From: Candidatus Saccharimonadota bacterium
GTDB taxonomy: Bacteria > Patescibacteriota > Saccharimonadia > UBA4664
Length of the DNA: 17,019 bases
Assembly (NCBI GenBank): GCA_029288275.1
Contig: JARIHM010000165.1
Location: 1 to 17,019, forward strand
Reading direction: 5' to 3'
Part shown: positions 7,703 through 14,385 of the stretch, in pieces
Numbering within the stretch: the stretch's first letter is position 1
Layout of the letters: each line of letters begins with the position of its first letter
Translations under genes and position numbers: made by a program
Notes under the pieces: generated by a model
Told to the model about the DNA's origin: nothing
The model's input: the letters and a program-made list of their open reading frames with translations, nothing else
The model's database searches: none

Positions 7703-8794
7703 TTAATACACTGGCGTGCAGGTATAGATAACAGTCGTACTATAGGTACCAGGGCGAGTGGTGAGCGACACGCCCACTTGATGACCAATTCGATACGTCG
7801 TGGAGCTAACGCCGGTTGATTCATAGGCCACTTCGGCGTTGTTCGTAGTGAGACCTGCCCACTGGTTAGGAACGAATCGGCCCGGCGTACCCGTACCTAG
7901 CGTCGCGTCGTTCGTGGTGTAGCCATAGGCCTCATTGCCAGCGGCTGGAAAAGCGATAGGCGCAGCATTCGTGCCAGCTTGACTGGCAATCGTTTGGCCG
8001 ATTGAGTTGGTGGGCGCACCGGTGTAGCGAGCGTAAATGGTGTAGCCATTAGTAGCGTTGGTGGCCGCCGTTAAGTCCTGGCAGACTACAGCGTTGGCAG
8101 CCGAGGTGACGGTGCCAAAGGGAATGGTGGTAGCCGTACTAGCGGCCGTACTCGAGGCGCCGTTGCAGTTCTGCCCCGCCGCTACCGCATTTACGGTGAA
8201 ACTCAGCGTGTCGTCCACGTTCAAGGTTAAGGTAGAGCCGTTCGTCAAGATGAAGGTAACGGCAGCTGAATCTACCGGGCTCGAACTACAGTCAGTATTG
8301 TTGTAAGTATTGACGCGTAGGTAGTAGCGAGTGTCAGCCGTACTGGGGTTGGTAATGCCCGTCATCACCAGTTTGCGGCCGCTGGTGCTCGCGGGCGTTT
8401 CGCCGGTAGCATTGGTGAGGAGCAGTGTGCCGTTGGTAGTGCGATTCAGGCTCCAGGCGGTCGGTGTGGGCATGTAATTTGAGTTGGTAGTATCGAGCGC
8501 GGCACTCGTGGTGGTCATGCCGCCCGGCACATTGGTGCCCGAAGGCGTATCGGCAAACACTTCTTTAATACACTTAATGGCCGAGAGCGATACACTTGAA
8601 CCGGCAAAGGTGTAACCCGTGGCCACTGCGCTCGGCCGAGGGTCGCCCACGGTGAGTGAAGCGTTGCTGAGCGCGGCGGCGTGCAACGTTAGTGGAGCCA
8701 GAATAATCAGAACTACAAAACCCGCTGCCGCCCAGAGGCGACGCGGAATACTAAAATGATGACGCGATCGAGATCGACGAGATGATACAGGCAC
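7703..8794 (-). CDS. Secreted DPRPS-type beta-sandwich surface protein, paralogue of the operon's first gene
   Basis: 363 residues starting at a GTG. A long basic N-terminus (SSRRSRSRHHFSIPRR) precedes a signal core (LWAAAGFVVLIILAPLTLHAAA). The mature protein starts SLTVGDPRPSAVATGYTFAGSS. The C-terminal 175 residues are nearly the same as in the gene at 6047-7186, including IPFGTVT, VCQDLTAATNATNGYTIYARYT, TTNDATLGTGT and the ending GTYSTTVIYTCTPVY; all five cysteines are kept. Disulphide-stabilised export is likely. No Shine-Dalgarno is visible before the GTG and no better start lies nearby, so the start is only moderately sure. It appears to be transcribed alone from its own promoter, as a second copy or variant of the operon's secreted component. 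Confidence 0.85.
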   Translation of the reverse strand: MPVSSRRSRSRHHFSIPRRLWAAAGFVVLIILAPLTLHAAALSNASLTVGDPRPSAVATGYTFAGSSVSLSAIKCIKEVFADTPSGTNVPGGMTTTSAALDTTNSNYMPTPTAWSLNRTTNGTLLLTNATGETPASTSGRKLVMTGITNPSTADTRYYLRVNTYNNTDCSSSPVDSAAVTFILTNGSTLTLNVDDTLSFTVNAVAAGQNCNGASSTAASTATTIPFGTVTSAANAVVCQDLTAATNATNGYTIYARYTGAPTNSIGQTIASQAGTNAAPIAFPAAGNEAYGYTTNDATLGTGTPGRFVPNQWAGLTTNNAEVAYESTGVSSTTYRIGHQVGVSLTTRPGTYSTTVIYTCTPVY

Positions 8795-8835
8795 GATGTT
8801 AGGACTTTATTTTAGGATTTTTGAAGTTTTGTTTG

Positions 8836-8849
8836 GCTCACGCGTGAGC
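8836..8849. promoter_or_regulatory. Perfect 14-bp palindrome in the leader of the DPRPS gene
   Basis: GCTCACGCGTGAGC is a perfect palindrome located about 10 bases downstream of the predicted -10 and 42 bases before the start codon. It could be an operator or an RNA hairpin in the leader. No T run follows, so it is not a terminator. Confidence 0.45.
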
Positions 8850-8857
8850 TTGTGTTA

Positions 8858-8886
8858 AGCGTAACCATTATCTGGCAGGCTGTCAA
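8858..8886 (-). promoter_or_regulatory. Predicted promoter of the DPRPS gene at 7703-8794
   Basis: On the minus strand TTGACA (8881-8886), a 17-base spacer and TACGCT (8858-8863) are present. GGTTACGCTT is shared base for base with the promoter at 7227-7255. The leader would be about 60 bases. Confidence 0.5.
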
Positions 8887-8912
8887 ATGTTTTCGCTTCC
8901 ATTAGGTACTCC

Positions 8913-8978
8913 CCCATTGTCTCATTTCCGGCTGTGGAACTCGCTCGGACAGTCCTCGCCGGAGAATGAGACAATGGG
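8913..8978. repeat. 66-bp long inverted repeat, possible MITE or remnant IS ends
   Basis: The arms 8913-8932 and 8958-8978 pair over 20 bases with one bulged base and enclose a 25-base loop. The inner pair of TGTCTC/GAGACA ends resembles transposon termini. The element lies just after the stop at 8992 and has no T run on either strand, so it is not a classic terminator, although a hairpin this stable could still protect the 3' end of the transcript. Confidence 0.6.
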
Positions 8979-8991
8979 TTCGCCCAAGACG

Positions 8992-10533
8992 CTACGGCTG
9001 CGTTATGACTGGCGCGCAACCCTGTACATACTGGTGCGAAGTGGTTTGGCCGGTTAGACACAGCTGCGTGTCACCAGGCTGGAGGCCAACGTCGCGTAGA
9101 TCAAAGTAAAAGATCTCGTCTTGATGGCCGCCAGCCGTCGTTGGGTCAAGCGGATAGATGGGACCCCCATAGAGCGGATGCGCACCGGCCGGGCCAAAGA
9201 CGACTGTGCTCGGATCAATAGTAGCGGCGTCAAAGGTCGGCGTCGACTCAACCACGGCCGAGAGACTGCCTCGATCGGTCGGCATGATAACCGGCGGCTG
9301 CTGGCTCCATGGCCGTAGCTTGAGCGAGACGCTTTGCGCATCCGGCGTGACGCTATCAACGCCCAATCCTTGGTACTGATAGTCAGTGGTGGTCTGGGTA
9401 CCGGTAACGGTGATGCCACCCGTGGCCGTGGTGCTTGGGTCAAACGGAGTAAAATTCTTAGTGACGCTCACGCCGCCCGCCGTACCGTTGTAGGTGGTAC
9501 GCCAGGTCCAGCCTACATTTAGATCAACAGCCGAACCATCAGGCTTAATACCTGCTAGATGCGTACTAAAGCCAATGTAGCTTCCTGCCGGAGCCGTACG
9601 GCCGCCACAGCCACCGCCGCCTCCACCCGGCAGGCAGGAGTCGCCCGGTCGGTCTTCAAACTTGAGATTAGTAGCCGTTTCGTAGGCTGGCAACTCAGTG
9701 GTTGGATTCAAATAGAAGGGGTAACTATTATCAACTGGCTCTGGATCAGCGTACCCTCCGCCGGGCGGCGGGTCATTAAATGGCACTCGAGCACTGGTCA
9801 AATTTACCCGCTGATTTGGATGCGCCGGATCGACAGCCCCACCTAGATTGCGCGCATAGTACGGCGATGGATTGGGCATGTGCGTGATCTTTTGGATCCA
9901 GTTAAAATGCGTGAATCCGCACAGCTCAGCCGCCTGCGCCATGGTGTAACCTAGCTTGGGCGTGAAGGTTGCCTTCATCAGACGGTTGTTGTCACCCAGC
10001 GAGGTTGTAATTGAGTTATTGATAATGCTCGAGCAGGCCACTGCGGTAGCAATCGATTGCTCCAGACTGAAGTAACCAGTACCACCATTGGGCGCCAGAG
10101 GGGTAATAAAGTTAACCCGGCCAGCCGTTTGGGTAGCGTTAATGTTCGTAAAATACGCGTTCGGGCCGCCATAGCCCGTCGTATCACGAGCGTTACCAGG
10201 AGCGCCATAGGTGTTGATGCCATCACCGTCAAAGCCAAAGATGTTTTGAGCGGCATGGAGATCAACGGCCTTAATAGGTAAGCGGCTGCGGTTAATGACA
10301 CCTACCATGGTGTCGTCCTCGCCGTCGTAGGGGCCTTGGCCAGTACTTGATACCACGGCGCCTTTATCGGTAATGGTAATGATCACGCCACAATCGGTAT
10401 CGGCGCCAAAGGCCGGGCAGGTACCAGCGGCAGCGGCGGGCAGGGCCGTCACAAACGAGGCCAACGTACCGAGCAGAAACGTAGCAACGGCGCCAAACAA
10501 ACCCGCTCGGCGCGAAAGATGCGTTACGGTCAT
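8992..10533 (-). CDS. Secreted surface protein with FDGDGI / YFSLE domain
   Basis: 513 residues. Residues 1-36 are a signal peptide (AGLFGAVATFLLGTLASFVTALPAAAA). The N-terminal domain has the pattern DDTMVGVINRS, IFGFDGDGI, GYGGPNAYF, GGTGYFSLEQS, which recurs in exported proteins of Actinobacteria and PEP-CTERM bacteria. The middle part includes LCGFTHFNWIQKITHMPNPSP and a Pro/Gly-rich stretch, then CLPGGGGGGCGG, a Gly-run between two cysteines. The C-terminal third is beta-rich. Eight cysteines in the mature chain suggest disulphides. No TM anchor is present at the C-terminus, so it is either released or held by other surface proteins. AAGGA lies 9 bases before the ATG, which supports this start. 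The function is unknown. Confidence 0.8.
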   Translation of the reverse strand: MTVTHLSRRAGLFGAVATFLLGTLASFVTALPAAAAGTCPAFGADTDCGVIITITDKGAVVSSTGQGPYDGEDDTMVGVINRSRLPIKAVDLHAAQNIFGFDGDGINTYGAPGNARDTTGYGGPNAYFTNINATQTAGRVNFITPLAPNGGTGYFSLEQSIATAVACSSIINNSITTSLGDNNRLMKATFTPKLGYTMAQAAELCGFTHFNWIQKITHMPNPSPYYARNLGGAVDPAHPNQRVNLTSARVPFNDPPPGGGYADPEPVDNSYPFYLNPTTELPAYETATNLKFEDRPGDSCLPGGGGGGCGGRTAPAGSYIGFSTHLAGIKPDGSAVDLNVGWTWRTTYNGTAGGVSVTKNFTPFDPSTTATGGITVTGTQTTTDYQYQGLGVDSVTPDAQSVSLKLRPWSQQPPVIMPTDRGSLSAVVESTPTFDAATIDPSTVVFGPAGAHPLYGGPIYPLDPTTAGGHQDEIFYFDLRDVGLQPGDTQLCLTGQTTSHQYVQGCAPVITQP

Positions 10534-10585
10534 ACAGAATCCTTGCGTTAGATTTCTCTTGTACTAGACACAAAGCTTATTCTGT
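10534..10585 (-). promoter_or_regulatory. Leader of the gene at 8992-10533 with an inverted repeat touching the start codon
   Basis: ACAGAAT (10534-10540, between Shine-Dalgarno and ATG) and ATTCTGT (10579-10585) are perfect 7-base inverted copies 38 bases apart. If both are in the mRNA they could pair and mask translation initiation. No clean sigma-70 promoter is visible here; ATGACA, 16 bases, TAGTAC is the best candidate on the minus strand. Confidence 0.3.
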
Positions 10586-10661
10586 CATAACGCTTACGCT
10601 TAGAATGTCAGCTAGAATTCCAGGAATACGGGCTCAAAGATACTGCTTTTTCGACGAAAGG

Positions 10662-12548
10662 CTACATCGAGGGGGTAACCCGCCAGCGCCAAAGAGCCAA
10701 ACGATGGCGTTCGCCCAGCCAAAAGCTCACTACCACAAGGGCAGTAAGTGCCATGAGGGGCCAGGCGATCAGCAGCGTACCGCGGCCGGTATCTTGCGTG
10801 GTAGGCGCCACCACAGTGCCACCGTTCACGATAGCCACAAGACTCATGGCAGCTTCTTGGCCAGCTGCATCTTGGGCTTCCAGGACCACCTGGTACCGAC
10901 CTGCCTGCGCATAGGTGTGACTTGGGGCCCAGGTCTCAGCTGCGGGTACGGTGAAGGTGCTCTTCTGGCCATCGCCCCAATCCCATTGCAAATGGTACGG
11001 CGCAACGCCACCACTCAGCGCTACTGTCCAGGTAAACGACTGGCCTGCCTGCAAACCAGTAGCGCTATGCTGATCGGTACTCAAGATAAAGGCCGTTGCA
11101 GGGGCTGCAGGACTAGGCGAAATTGTGAGACCGCGCGGAGTGACGGTGGGCGGAGCGGGCCGGCCAGAAGATGCAGGCGTAGCAGCTGGCGAGGTGACCG
11201 GCGAGGCTGTTGGCATGGAACTGGGAGTTGGACTAGGGCTGGGTATCGGCGGTGGATCATAGTAGACCGTAACCGTTGCTGAATCTGGACCATACTGTTG
11301 GAGCCCATCCGCGTCTTTAGCAATCAGGTCGTTTTGGCCTGGCACTAACGTAACAAGGACATTATAAAGTCCCGCCGTGTCGCAAGCAGCGCTAGCCGCG
11401 AACGTCCCGTTGCGATACACCTCAACCAAGAGGTCTTGCGGACAGGTGCCACGTACCGTCACTACAGCTGTAGCGAGATGCTCGCCAGTGGGCGGATCGT
11501 CAATGGTAGCGGCGGTCGTAGGTGCCGGGCCGGGCACGGTGACACTCAGGGTACTGTCGGCCCGGCTAGAGACCGAATAGGCCGTCAACACTACGCCCGA
11601 GAGCAGCACCAGGAACGCCAGCGCTGGATACGAGGTGTGGTGATGGGCCAGGAGCCGGCCGCTGTGGTGGTGCGGGCTCAGACCCCGCGCCTTAGGTACG
11701 TCACGACCACGGCCGCGTAGGAAGCCACGCCAAGCCAGGCGCCAACGCAGCCAGCTGGGCTCCAGCCGAAATTGCCAGCGCAACCGCTGCTCATCAAGCC
11801 AGGCGCGCACTGGTACCGAGCGCCAAGCCAGCCAGACGAGGCCAGCCAGGCCCGCCAATACCAGCAGCGCCATTGTCCATTGCCAGTGCCACCGCGGCGC
11901 CTGGGTCGCTGAACCTACAGCTAGCTTTGGCATAAGCGCTCGTGCTACCGGTGCCACCGTGGGCGCGGTACTGGGGGCTAGGCTGGGTACAGGTGTAATA
12001 GTGCTCGGCGGTGTTACTACCGGGGTAACGGCTGTACCGCCAGACGGCACGGGAGTACTGCCCGCATGCGGGGTTGGGGTAGCAATGGCCGCACTACCAG
12101 CCGACCCGCCCCCACTATGCGTTGCCCCGCCGCCTCCAGCGGGTGTAGCCGTTGGCGCAGGGGTTGGCGTAGGCGTGGGGGTTGGCGTAGGCGGCACGTA
12201 CGACGGATCGTACGTCACCGTGTACACAGCCACGCTGGAGCTCGCCACCGGGGTGCCACACGAGGTAATGAGCTGCGCCCCGCCGCCGTCAATCGCCACC
12301 AGCAGCGAGCCATCCGCCGCTGATTCGAAATTAAAGGTATGTGTTCCTAACAACGCATTTGAGTATGAGCTATTAAAGCTTGGCCCCGCATCGCAGTTAA
12401 TGTATGTGGCAAAGCTGTATGAACTAGTAAATACGCCGTTCACCTGGGTACCAGTGGGGGCCTGCACCGAGGGCTGTCCGGCTGCCGCCCGATTGGGCAA
12501 TCCTACAAGCACCATCACAAACAGAGCCACGAGCAAACTCCACTTCAT
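10662..12548 (-). CDS. Three-TM surface protein with Ig-like and PKD domains and proline-rich linkers
   Basis: Read from the ATG at 12548 (MKWSLLVALF) this is 628 residues. A same-frame ATG at 12611 would add 21 residues before the signal peptide, which is less likely. Numbering from 12611: signal peptide 22-44, beta domain 46-138, TPTPTP linker from 140, TM 245-264, a 60-residue cytoplasmic loop full of Trp, Arg and His (two HHH clusters), TM 328-346, an Ig-like domain around 375-452, a SPSPTP linker, a PKD domain near 505-597 (WDWGDG 543-548, HTY 565-567), TM 613-633 and a basic tail. The positive-inside rule agrees with both external domains facing out. It may scaffold or sense at the envelope; the function is unknown. 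No clear Shine-Dalgarno precedes either start. Confidence 0.78.
   Translation of the reverse strand: MKWSLLVALFVMVLVGLPNRAAAGQPSVQAPTGTQVNGVFTSSYSFATYINCDAGPSFNSSYSNALLGTHTFNFESAADGSLLVAIDGGGAQLITSCGTPVASSSVAVYTVTYDPSYVPPTPTPTPTPTPAPTATPAGGGGATHSGGGSAGSAAIATPTPHAGSTPVPSGGTAVTPVVTPPSTITPVPSLAPSTAPTVAPVARALMPKLAVGSATQAPRWHWQWTMALLVLAGLAGLVWLAWRSVPVRAWLDEQRLRWQFRLEPSWLRWRLAWRGFLRGRGRDVPKARGLSPHHHSGRLLAHHHTSYPALAFLVLLSGVVLTAYSVSSRADSTLSVTVPGPAPTTAATIDDPPTGEHLATAVVTVRGTCPQDLLVEVYRNGTFAASAACDTAGLYNVLVTLVPGQNDLIAKDADGLQQYGPDSATVTVYYDPPPIPSPSPTPSSMPTASPVTSPAATPASSGRPAPPTVTPRGLTISPSPAAPATAFILSTDQHSATGLQAGQSFTWTVALSGGVAPYHLQWDWGDGQKSTFTVPAAETWAPSHTYAQAGRYQVVLEAQDAAGQEAAMSLVAIVNGGTVVAPTTQDTGRGTLLIAWPLMALTALVVVSFWLGERHRLALWRWRVTPSM
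12140..12193. repeat. Low-complexity repeat coding for a Thr-Pro linker
   Basis: Imperfect tandem repeats of the hexamer type GTTGGC/GTAGGC/GTGGGG encode PTPTPTPTPTPAPTATP in the membrane protein gene. Such repeats can change length by slippage, altering the spacing of the external domain from the membrane. Confidence 0.6.
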
Positions 12549-12678
12549 GGCCGGATGAGGCTTTCCGGAAGGCACAAAGCCCAGCGTCACACTCACACTC
12601 ATAATATCCATAGTTTAGCACAAGCAGTAACGGATGTGGCGTTCCTAGGCCAAATGATCGACTTGGGCGTGTTTACTA

Positions 12679-12707
12679 TTGACACAATGTATAATACATT
12701 GTAAATT
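12679..12707 (+). promoter_or_regulatory. Promoter with a palindromic operator filling the spacer
   Basis: TTGACA (12679-12684) and TAAATT (12702-12707) are exactly 17 bases apart. The palindrome ACAATGTATAATACATTGT (12684-12702, 9-1-9, perfect) covers the whole spacer, the last base of the -35 and the first base of the -10. A dimeric repressor bound here would block RNA polymerase. A TATAAT inside the palindrome (12690-12695) lacks a -35 at the right distance. Confidence 0.8.
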
Positions 12708-12740
12708 ATCTCAGTCCGCATCCTCCAATGAAGGAGCATC

Positions 12741-13211
12741 ATGAGCAACCGATCCAGACGACGTGTGTTGGTGGGCGTGATGGGCTACTCCGACAAGCCC
12801 TACGACCACGTCCTGGCCGAATCCCAGCTTCGTGGCGCCTTCGACCAGCTCCAGTTCGCCTACCCCAACCGTCAGGTCGTCATCGTGTCGGGCCACACCG
12901 ACCAGGGCGTGCCCGGTCAGGCCTACCACTTGGCCAAGGAGTACGGCTTCGGTACCGTCGGGTTGACCGCCCGCCGGGCCCACGCTCTCAAGCCGGACGG
13001 CACGCCCAAGTACCAGCTCTTCCCGGTCGACACGATCATCACGGTCGGCACCGAGGAGGACCCCTGGGGCGTCGAGAGCGAGACCTTCGTGGAATACTGC
13101 ACTCGATTCATCTGCCTGGGCGAGGGTCCGCAGTCGCTGCGCGAGGCCCAGCTGGCCGAAGATGACGGCAAGGACGTACAGCGCTTCGAGCTGCCCATCC
13201 TGGCCGCCTGA
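12741..13211 (+). CDS. Rossmann-fold, SLOG/LOG-like protein
   Basis: 156 residues. It starts with a basic tail, then a first strand (RVLVGVMGYSDKP), a helix with an acidic start, a second strand ending in a small Gly motif (QVVIVSGHTDQGVPGQAYHLAKEYG), TVGLTARRAH, DTIITVGTEEDPWGVESETFVEYC and TRFICLGEGPQSLREAQ. The order of strand, Gly-rich turn, A-rich helix and a late GT-E segment resembles SLOG (DprA/LOG) nucleotide-binding folds, but the classic GG-GT-E signature is altered, so the call is tentative. AAGGAG sits 4 bases before the ATG. Nearly nine in ten of the early codons end in G or C, unlike the adjacent genes. It is a single-gene unit with its own promoter, operator and terminator, suggesting tightly controlled expression and possible acquisition from elsewhere. 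Confidence 0.8.
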   Translation: MSNRSRRRVLVGVMGYSDKPYDHVLAESQLRGAFDQLQFAYPNRQVVIVSGHTDQGVPGQAYHLAKEYGFGTVGLTARRAHALKPDGTPKYQLFPVDTIITVGTEEDPWGVESETFVEYCTRFICLGEGPQSLREAQLAEDDGKDVQRFELPILAA

Positions 13212-13212
13212 C

Positions 13213-13256
13213 AAACCGCCGCCTCCGCCTTTTGGCGGGGGCGGCTTTCCCGTTTT
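13213..13256 (+). terminator. Strong terminator of the SLOG-like gene
   Basis: A 12-bp GC-rich stem with one G-T pair (13218-13229 with 13234-13245) closes a TTTT loop and is followed by TTTCCCGTTTT. It lies between convergent genes and may also slow transcription coming from the ligase gene. Confidence 0.8.
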
Positions 13257-14328
13257 AATCCTGGTAGGTTGTCTGCAACTGCGCCCGCTGCTGGTGCCTC
13301 TCAAGTGCCAGCTCAATCAGGCGAGTCACGAGCTCGGTGTAGGGTACCCCACTTACCGCCCACAGCTTGGGATACATGCTGATGTTGGTAAAACCGGGCA
13401 GCGTATTAATTTCATTAATAAAGACTTTGCCTGTGTCCCGGTTCACAAACATATCGACCCGTGCCAGGCCGGCGCACTCAAGCGCCACAAATGCTCGCAC
13501 AGCCAGGTCTTGCACCTGTGCCGCTCGTTCAGGCCGCAGATCAGCCGGGATCTCCAGCTCGGCCCCGTGCTCATCAATGTATTTAGCCTCATACGAATAG
13601 AACTGCTGGTGCACAATAATTCGACCCGGCACCGAAGCGCGCGGCTCATCATTGCCCAAGACAGCCACCTCAATCTCATCGCCCGTGAGCGCGGCCTCAA
13701 TCAGCACTTTCCGGTCAAACTTGAACGCTAAGGCTACGGCAGCCGCCAAGTCCCCGGCCTGGTCCACGCGCGTTACCCCTACGGAGGAGCCCAGGTTCGC
13801 CGGCTTTACAAAGAGCGGCAGACCAAGCTCCCGGACCACCGCCGTTGTATCTAGCTTTTGTGTCGCCGTCACCACCCTGTACGGGCCCACTGGGAGTTCC
13901 GCCTGGCGCAACAAGCGCTTCATTACGTCTTTGTCCATGCCTACCGCCGAGCCCAGCACGCCTGCTCCTACATAGGGCAGATTAGCCATCTCAAGCAGCC
14001 CTTGCACCGAGCCATCTTCCCCCATTGGCCCATGCAACACCGGAAATACTACATCCAAGGCCAAGATGTGCCGTTCAGCACTGCTCATTACACCACCGGC
14101 CTCACCCGGCACCAGGGCCAGATTTTCCTTGTTCTTAGGTGTTTTTCCACTGCTAAGCAAGGTTTGAGAGGCTTTAGCCGTCAGCCACTGGCCATGTTTA
14201 TCAATGCCGATGAGGACTGGCTCAAACCGCTCCCGATCCAATGATGCCAGTACGTTGTGGGCCGACTGGACCGATACTTCATGCTCGGCTGACCGGCCAC
14301 CAAATAAAATGCCTACGCGTTGCTTCAT
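13255..14328 (-). CDS. ddl: D-alanine--D-alanine ligase
   Basis: This ATP-grasp enzyme joins two D-alanines to make the dipeptide of the peptidoglycan stem, in the cytosol. The 357-residue length is normal. Motifs seen: VGILFGGRSAEHEVS (4-18), LHGPMGEDGSVQG (98-110), LPYVGAG, SAVGMDKDVMKRLL (127-140), FVKPANLGSSVGV (173-185), EAALTGDEIEVAVLGN, YSYEAKYID (244-252), INEINTLPGFTNISMYPKLW (304-323), which include the Mg/ATP-binding Asn/Glu residues. The frame is open a further 75 codons upstream to 14553, but that part overlaps the divergent sigma factor gene and is not conserved in the family; MKQRVGILFGG is the expected start. A TATAAT lies 6 bases before that ATG, so the transcript is likely leaderless. 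Presence of this enzyme implies own peptidoglycan synthesis. Confidence 0.96.
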   Translation of the reverse strand: MKQRVGILFGGRSAEHEVSVQSAHNVLASLDRERFEPVLIGIDKHGQWLTAKASQTLLSSGKTPKNKENLALVPGEAGGVMSSAERHILALDVVFPVLHGPMGEDGSVQGLLEMANLPYVGAGVLGSAVGMDKDVMKRLLRQAELPVGPYRVVTATQKLDTTAVVRELGLPLFVKPANLGSSVGVTRVDQAGDLAAAVALAFKFDRKVLIEAALTGDEIEVAVLGNDEPRASVPGRIIVHQQFYSYEAKYIDEHGAELEIPADLRPERAAQVQDLAVRAFVALECAGLARVDMFVNRDTGKVFINEINTLPGFTNISMYPKLWAVSGVPYTELVTRLIELALERHQQRAQLQTTYQD

Positions 14329-14334
14329 ATTGCC

Positions 14335-14340
14335 ATTATA
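14335..14340 (-). promoter_or_regulatory. -10 box of ddl, giving a probable leaderless transcript
   Basis: TATAAT on the minus strand ends 6 bases before the ddl ATG, so transcription would begin at or next to the A of the start codon. The -35 (TGGGCG or nearby) is weak. No Shine-Dalgarno is present. Confidence 0.6.
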
Positions 14341-14346
14341 ACCTAC

Positions 14347-14377
14347 TGCAACAAATCGCCCACTGCCTCCGTATAAT
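14347..14377 (+). promoter_or_regulatory. Promoter of the ECF sigma factor gene, near-leaderless
   Basis: TATAAT (14372-14377) ends 8 bases before the ATG at 14386, giving a predicted leader of 0-2 bases and no Shine-Dalgarno. TGCAAC (14347-14352) and CGTA (14370-14373), 17 bases apart, also resemble ECF-type promoters such as the Bacillus SigW type, so autoregulation is possible. Its upstream part overlaps the -35 region of ddl on the opposite strand. Confidence 0.5.
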
Positions 14378-14385
14378 AAAGCGTA

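Noticed and set aside
8913..8978. Intrinsic terminator of the gene at 8992-10533
   Set aside because: Neither side of the hairpin has a T tract.
8855..9061. 68-codon minus-strand frame across the long inverted repeat
   Set aside because: Overlaps the end of the 513-residue gene in another frame and has no start signal of its own.
10605..11282. Plus-strand open frame of 225 codons
   Set aside because: Antisense to the PKD-domain end of the membrane protein and starts in its terminator region.
11959..12558. Plus-strand open frame of 199 codons with Gly-Val repeats
   Set aside because: It is the antisense reading of the Thr-Pro linker.
12690..12695. TATAAT as the -10 box of the SLOG-like gene
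   Set aside because: No acceptable -35 lies 16-18 bases upstream; TTGACA-17-TAAATT is the better pair and the TATAAT is the centre of the palindrome.
12728..13165. Alternative plus-strand frame beginning with the earlier ATG at 12728
   Set aside because: Arg/Pro-rich out-of-frame product; the Shine-Dalgarno AAGGAG lies after this ATG and serves the one at 12741.
12711..13316. Minus-strand open frame of 201 codons
   Set aside because: Antisense to the SLOG-like gene and running through its terminator; the plus strand has promoter, Shine-Dalgarno and terminator.
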